Shown in pieces: positions 4,718 to 7,620 of a stretch of DNA of 7,620 nt. The stretch is taken from the NCBI GenBank assembly GCA_038327555.1, contig JBBQLD010000230.1, positions 1 through 7,620 of the forward strand. Direction: 5' to 3'. The notes under the pieces are model-generated. The model was given only the letters and a program-made list of their open reading frames with translations, was not told the DNA's origin and did no database searches. Both the position numbers and the translations under genes were made by a program. How positions within the stretch are numbered: the stretch's first letter is position 1; each line of letters starts with the position of its first letter. The stretch is from M3007 sp038327555 (lineage in GTDB: Bacteria > Bacteroidota > Bacteroidia > Chitinophagales > Saprospiraceae).

Positions 4718-6071
4718 CGCTTAGTTTTAAAACCGCCTCCCGAAACTGCTCACCCCGATCCTCATAATTCTTGAACAAATCAAAACTGGCACAAGCCGGG
4801 CTGAGCAAAACAGCATCACCTTTCTCCGCAAAACCTGCCGCCGCTTTCACGGCTTCCTGGGCGCTCCGGGTCTCTAGCATTGGCTTTTTCATCTCCCCGA
4901 ACACCCTGATTATCTTTGAATTATCTACGCCCATGCAAACGATAGCCTTCACCTTTTTTTTCACCAATTTCAAGAGTGGCGAATAATCGTTCCCCTTGTC
5001 CTGGCCGCCAACGATCCACACCGTTGGCGTATCCATCGCCTGCAGGGCATAGAAAACTGAGTCCACATTAGTTGCTTTCGAGTCGTTGATCCATGTGATA
5101 CCGCCATTTTCAGTTACTTTTTCTAAGCGGTGCGGCGGTGGAACGAACGTGTTCAGTCCTGCTTGAATTTTGACCGGTTCGGCGCCCAATAACAGTGCAG
5201 CGCGAATGGCACAGGCAGCATTGAACATATTGTGCGGGCCCCGAAAATTACCTTTAGTTAGGTCAAAAGCTTGTTTCCCGACCTTGATTAGGCCATTTTT
5301 GTAGAAGCCTTTTCGAATGGCGATTTGCTTGGGCTTAGTCAAACTCACCGGGTGACTTGAAGTCACCCGGTGAGTTTGACTAGCTACCACCGGGTCGAAA
5401 CCATTGTAAATGAACTTATCCCCACGGCGTTGATTCATCGTTACCCGAAACTTCGCCGCCGCATAGTTTTCTAATTTGTAATCGTAACGGTCCAAATGAT
5501 CAGGTGTGATGTTCAGTAGCATCGCAATTTTGGGCCGAAACTGCTGAATATCATCGAGTTGAAAACTTGAAACCTCCAGCACAAAAATTCGTTGGGCCGC
5601 TTTTGTTTTTCCTGTTTTTAAATCTTCCAGGGCCATTCGCGCAAATGAGTTGCCCACATTTCCGCCTTTACGAACATCCAGACCAGCAGTTTTTAAAAGA
5701 TGGTAAGTCAATTCCGTCGTGGTCGTTTTGCCGTTTGAACCTGTGATGGCCACCAGCTGGCATTTGCCTGCATGGCGGTATCCAAATTCAATTTCTCCGA
5801 TGACGTTGATGCCTTTTGCTCGCACAGCGTTCATCACTTCGCTCTTTTCAGGAATACCCGGGCTTTTAATGATCTCGTTGGCATTCAATATCTTATCCAG
5901 GGTATGCTGGTTTTCCTCCCAGGCGATTCCGGCGTTGTTCAATTCTACTTGAAATGCTGCCTTTATCGCCCCTTTATCGGATACAAACACGTCATAGCCA
6001 AGGTGTTGGGCCAAGAGGGCCGCACCTGTACCGGATTCACCGGAGCCTAGTATGACGAGTCGTTTTTTCAT
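4701..6071 (-). CDS. murD: MurD, UDP-N-acetylmuramoyl-L-alanine:D-glutamate ligase
   Basis: MurD is the cytoplasmic ATP-dependent ligase that adds D-glutamate to UDP-MurNAc-L-alanine. The 456-residue product shows the N-terminal Rossmann-like GSGESGTG (9-16), IKSPGIP (68-74), the ATP P-loop GSNGKTTT (111-118), LEVSSFQLD (165-173), NITPDHLDRY (187-196), and YAAAKFR with the likely carbamylated Lys207. NDSKATN and the C-terminal LSPACASFDLFKNYEDRGEQF follow. All key motifs are intact, so the enzyme should work. Two oddities stand out. Residues 230-246 are encoded by a perfect palindrome at the start of the stretch after FIYNGFDPVV. The last residues after the usual VLKL end (SVFSKH-stop) are largely written in the CTAAGGG repeat. 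Total length is close to normal, so the palindrome may have replaced a variable loop without lengthening it. It follows mraY by 76 bp. The leader TTTTAAAAT before ATG is A-rich. Confidence 0.97.
   Translation of the reverse strand: MKKRLVILGSGESGTGAALLAQHLGYDVFVSDKGAIKAAFQVELNNAGIAWEENQHTLDKILNANEIIKSPGIPEKSEVMNAVRAKGINVIGEIEFGYRHAGKCQLVAITGSNGKTTTTELTYHLLKTAGLDVRKGGNVGNSFARMALEDLKTGKTKAAQRIFVLEVSSFQLDDIQQFRPKIAMLLNITPDHLDRYDYKLENYAAAKFRVTMNQRRGDKFIYNGFDPVVASQTHRVTSSHPVSLTKPKQIAIRKGFYKNGLIKVGKQAFDLTKGNFRGPHNMFNAACAIRAALLLGAEPVKIQAGLNTFVPPPHRLEKVTENGGITWINDSKATNVDSVFYALQAMDTPTVWIVGGQDKGNDYSPLLKLVKKKVKAIVCMGVDNSKIIRVFGEMKKPMLETRSAQEAVKAAAGFAEKGDAVLLSPACASFDLFKNYEDRGEQFREAVLKLSVFSKH
5336..5382. 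repeat. Perfect 23-bp-arm palindrome inside murD
   Basis: The left arm 5336-5358 and the right arm 5360-5382 are exact reverse complements around a single central base (5359, G). The arms contain AAACTCACCGGGTGACTT. It is translated in murD as ASQTHRVTSSHPVSLTK (residues 230-246) without a stop. GCT occurs directly on both outer sides (5333-5335 and 5383-5385). This could be a 3-bp target duplication or chance, and a 50-bp insertion would not by itself keep the frame. Confidence 0.95.
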
Positions 6072-6147
6072 ATTTTAAAACACATTAGGCACATAGAAAA
6101 CATCGTTTAATTATGTCTCGCTACGAATCCCTGGTGGTTTTTATTAA
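6072..6147. other. mraY-murD junction with degenerate repeat remnants
   Basis: This 76-bp gap holds no gene. Next to murD, TTTTAAAACACATTAGGCACATAG resembles a decayed copy of the CTAAGGG-type repeat, starting from the same TTTTAAAACAC. Beside it, AATTATGTCTCGCTAC (about 6110-6125) looks like one half of a palindromic repeat of the GTAGCGAGAC type that I associate with Bacteroidota. Both identifications are from memory and pattern only. Confidence 0.4.
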
Positions 6148-7407
6148 TTATCTGATTTTCAAGGTTATAATCGTAGCCACCGCGAGTAGGATTTGTATAA
6201 TCCAGAACCGCACTGATATGGTCACCTCGTGGTAGCCTTTTTTCTGGTAATGATGGTGGAGTGGCGCCATCAAAAACACCCGCCGACCTTCCCCGTATTT
6301 TCGTTTGGTGTATTTGAAATACCATACCTGGATAATCACAGATAAGCTTTCCACCAAAAAAACACCGCACAACACCGGAATCAACAACTCCTTACGGGTT
6401 ACAATGGCAAGTGCCGCGATGATTCCACCCAAAGTCAGACTCCCAGTGTCGCCCATAAAAACCCGCGCCGGGAACACGTTGTACCACAGAAAACCGATGC
6501 ACCCGCCCAGCAAACAGGCTGAAAAAATCACCAGTTCACTACTGTATGGGATGTAGAAGATTTTCAAAAAATCTGCTGCAACCGAGTTGCCACTCAAATA
6601 GGCCAGGATTCCAAGCGCGGCAATTACAATAGCCGAAACGCCTGCCGCTTGTCCGTCGAGTCCGTCTGTCAAATTCGCTCCATTGCTCACTGCCGTGATG
6701 ACTAAAATGACCATTAAGACAAAGAAGATTGAGCTCAAATTGCCAATATTATCACCCAAAAACCACAAGAAGCGCGAGTAATCCAGTTCGTTATTCTTGA
6801 AAAATGGAACATTGGTGATCGCCGCTTTTACATACACCATTTCCTTGTAAGTATTTGGTGTAGAGGGGTCTTTCACAAAAAGGGTCTCCATAATTTCATA
6901 GCCCTTTTGTTTGGCTACATCTGGATCCATACGCACCACCACCTCATCATTCACCAACATGGTAATACCTACAATCAGTCCCAAACCCACTTGACCCATT
7001 ATTTTAAACCGACCTTTCAAACCCGCTTTATCCTTTTTGAACACCTTGATGTAATCATCCAGAAAACCAATGGCGAACATCCAAACCGTACTGAACAGCA
7101 TAAGCAGAATGTATACGTTATCGAGTCGAGCCAGCAGCAAACACGGGATCAAGGTAGCCGCCACGATGATGATTCCCCCCATGGTTGGAGTGCCTGCTTT
7201 CGAGGTTTGGCCTGCAAGACCTAGGTCGCGCACGGTTTCCCCGATTTGAGATTTTCTTAGCCAGTCAATGATCCGTTTACCAATGATCATCGAAATTAAG
7301 AGCGACAATAGCATCGCTACTCCAGCCCGGAACGAGATGAATTTGAACAGGCCTGCACCTGGCAGGTCGTAATGTTCTTTTAAGTATTCAAATAGATGGA
7401 CAAGCAT
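6148..7407 (-). CDS. mraY: MraY, phospho-MurNAc-pentapeptide translocase
   Basis: MraY joins phospho-MurNAc-pentapeptide to undecaprenyl phosphate, making lipid I in the cytoplasmic membrane. The 419-residue polytopic protein has KAGTPTMGG (70-78), the Asp-rich FLDDYIKV (115-122, catalytic Asp117/Asp118), NLTDGLDG (245-252), FMGDTGSL (317-324) and the histidine loop MAPLHHHYQKKG (380-391). A long hydrophilic stretch (about 153-215) between membrane segments makes it longer than the roughly 360-residue E. coli enzyme; I recall this from Bacteroidota relatives. The start at 7407 is followed by an amphipathic leader (MLVHLFEYLKEHYDL), as is common in that group. It is the first gene of the window's run on the minus strand. 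The 213 bases upstream hold no gene, so murE, if present, lies beyond the right edge. Confidence 0.97.
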   Translation of the reverse strand: MLVHLFEYLKEHYDLPGAGLFKFISFRAGVAMLLSLLISMIIGKRIIDWLRKSQIGETVRDLGLAGQTSKAGTPTMGGIIIVAATLIPCLLLARLDNVYILLMLFSTVWMFAIGFLDDYIKVFKKDKAGLKGRFKIMGQVGLGLIVGITMLVNDEVVVRMDPDVAKQKGYEIMETLFVKDPSTPNTYKEMVYVKAAITNVPFFKNNELDYSRFLWFLGDNIGNLSSIFFVLMVILVITAVSNGANLTDGLDGQAAGVSAIVIAALGILAYLSGNSVAADFLKIFYIPYSSELVIFSACLLGGCIGFLWYNVFPARVFMGDTGSLTLGGIIAALAIVTRKELLIPVLCGVFLVESLSVIIQVWYFKYTKRKYGEGRRVFLMAPLHHHYQKKGYHEVTISVRFWIIQILLAVATIITLKIR

Positions 7408-7512
7408 TGTGTTTCATTGTTGATTTGGCTATTTGGGGTATTTGTTGGTTTGGTTATTTTACCATGCGAGGGTGTTTTCAGCCCGCACATTAGTGATTAG
7501 GTCTTCAAATTT

Positions 7513-7545
7513 GGTTTTGGGGCGATGTTACATCGCCCCAAAACC
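7513..7545. repeat. Perfect 16-bp-arm palindrome upstream of mraY
   Basis: Left arm GGTTTTGGGGCGATGT (7513-7528) and right arm ACATCGCCCCAAAACC (7530-7545) are exact reverse complements around one central T (7529). The single-base centre matches the design of the murD palindrome although the sequences differ. No U-run follows on either strand, so an intrinsic terminator is not supported. Confidence 0.92.
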
Positions 7546-7587
7546 TACTCAAAATCAAAATAGTAGTCCCTCCACTATTTTATCTTT

Positions 7588-7615
7588 ACCCGCCGTAGCC
7601 TTGGCGAAGGCGGGT
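7588..7615. repeat. GC-rich palindromic element, same family as the one inside the glycosyltransferase gene
   Basis: Arms ACCCGCC (7588-7594) and GGCGGGT (7609-7615) flank a core with GCC-TT-GGC (7598-7605). The outer arms and the AGCCTTGGCG core are shared with the element at 3765-3819. It lies near the right edge and may continue the gap before the upstream gene. Confidence 0.85.
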
Positions 7616-7620
7616 TGTTT

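Larger units (their letters stand above)
7408..7620. other. Region upstream of mraY, no gene seen
   Basis: No open frame with protein-like character is visible here. The part next to mraY (7421-7463) is a T/G-rich run with loosely repeated TTTGGNTATTT blocks. Two palindromic elements follow (7513-7545 and 7588-7615). I looked for the Bacteroidota TTG/TAnnTTTG promoter on the minus strand and found only an imperfect TATTTTG (from CTACTATTTTGATTTTG), too weak to call. Confidence 0.5.

Noticed and set aside
5333..5385. GCT target-site duplication proving insertion of the murD palindrome
   Set aside because: Three bases can match by chance, and a 50-bp insertion would shift the frame, so it is noted only as a possibility.
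6107..6370. Minus-strand frame overlapping the mraY 3' end
   Set aside because: It is an out-of-frame reading of the mraY 3' end with no family-like motif.
7513..7545. Intrinsic terminator
   Set aside because: The stem is strong but no T-run follows on either strand, and on the minus strand it would lie inside the leader of mraY.

Overview
The window is part of a division and cell wall (dcw) cluster. The protein signatures suggest a member of the Bacteroidota. Supporting signs are A-rich leaders instead of Shine-Dalgarno boxes at several starts, a short lipoprotein signal, MraY with a long extracytoplasmic insertion, and stop-rich or palindromic intergenic repeats of a kind I associate with environmental Bacteroidota, possibly the Saprospiria. 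The lineage is inference; there is no rRNA or other marker.

All seven genes lie on the minus strand, so transcription runs from high to low coordinates. In that order they are mraY (7407-6148), murD (6071-4701), a small GxxExxY/PD-(D/E)XK-like nuclease gene (4534-4124), a GT4-type glycosyltransferase (3914-2784), ftsW (2687-1554), murG (1476-349) and the 5' part of a lipoprotein gene (206 to beyond base 1). MraY makes lipid I, MurD adds D-Glu to UDP-MurNAc-L-Ala, MurG turns lipid I into lipid II, and FtsW polymerises lipid II at the septum. The usual order is mraY-murD-ftsW-murG-murC. Here two foreign-looking genes split murD from ftsW, and a lipoprotein gene sits where murC is expected.

The striking part is the repeat DNA. 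Most junctions carry their own repeat family: 62-bp tandem copies after murG, a 14-bp unit before ftsW, a 30/31-bp unit before the glycosyltransferase, and CTAAGGG-type repeats in inverted orientation on either side of the nuclease gene. Several repeats reach into the 3' ends of the genes and supply the stop codon and last few amino acids of murD, the glycosyltransferase and murG. Two near-palindromic elements lie inside reading frames: a perfect 23-1-23 palindrome in murD and a nested GC-rich element in the glycosyltransferase. The second has a relative near the right edge of the window. A further perfect 16-1-16 palindrome lies upstream of mraY.

Bases 7408-7620 hold no gene that I can see, only the two palindromes and an AT-rich leader. 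No RNA gene, CRISPR array or complete insertion sequence was recognised.
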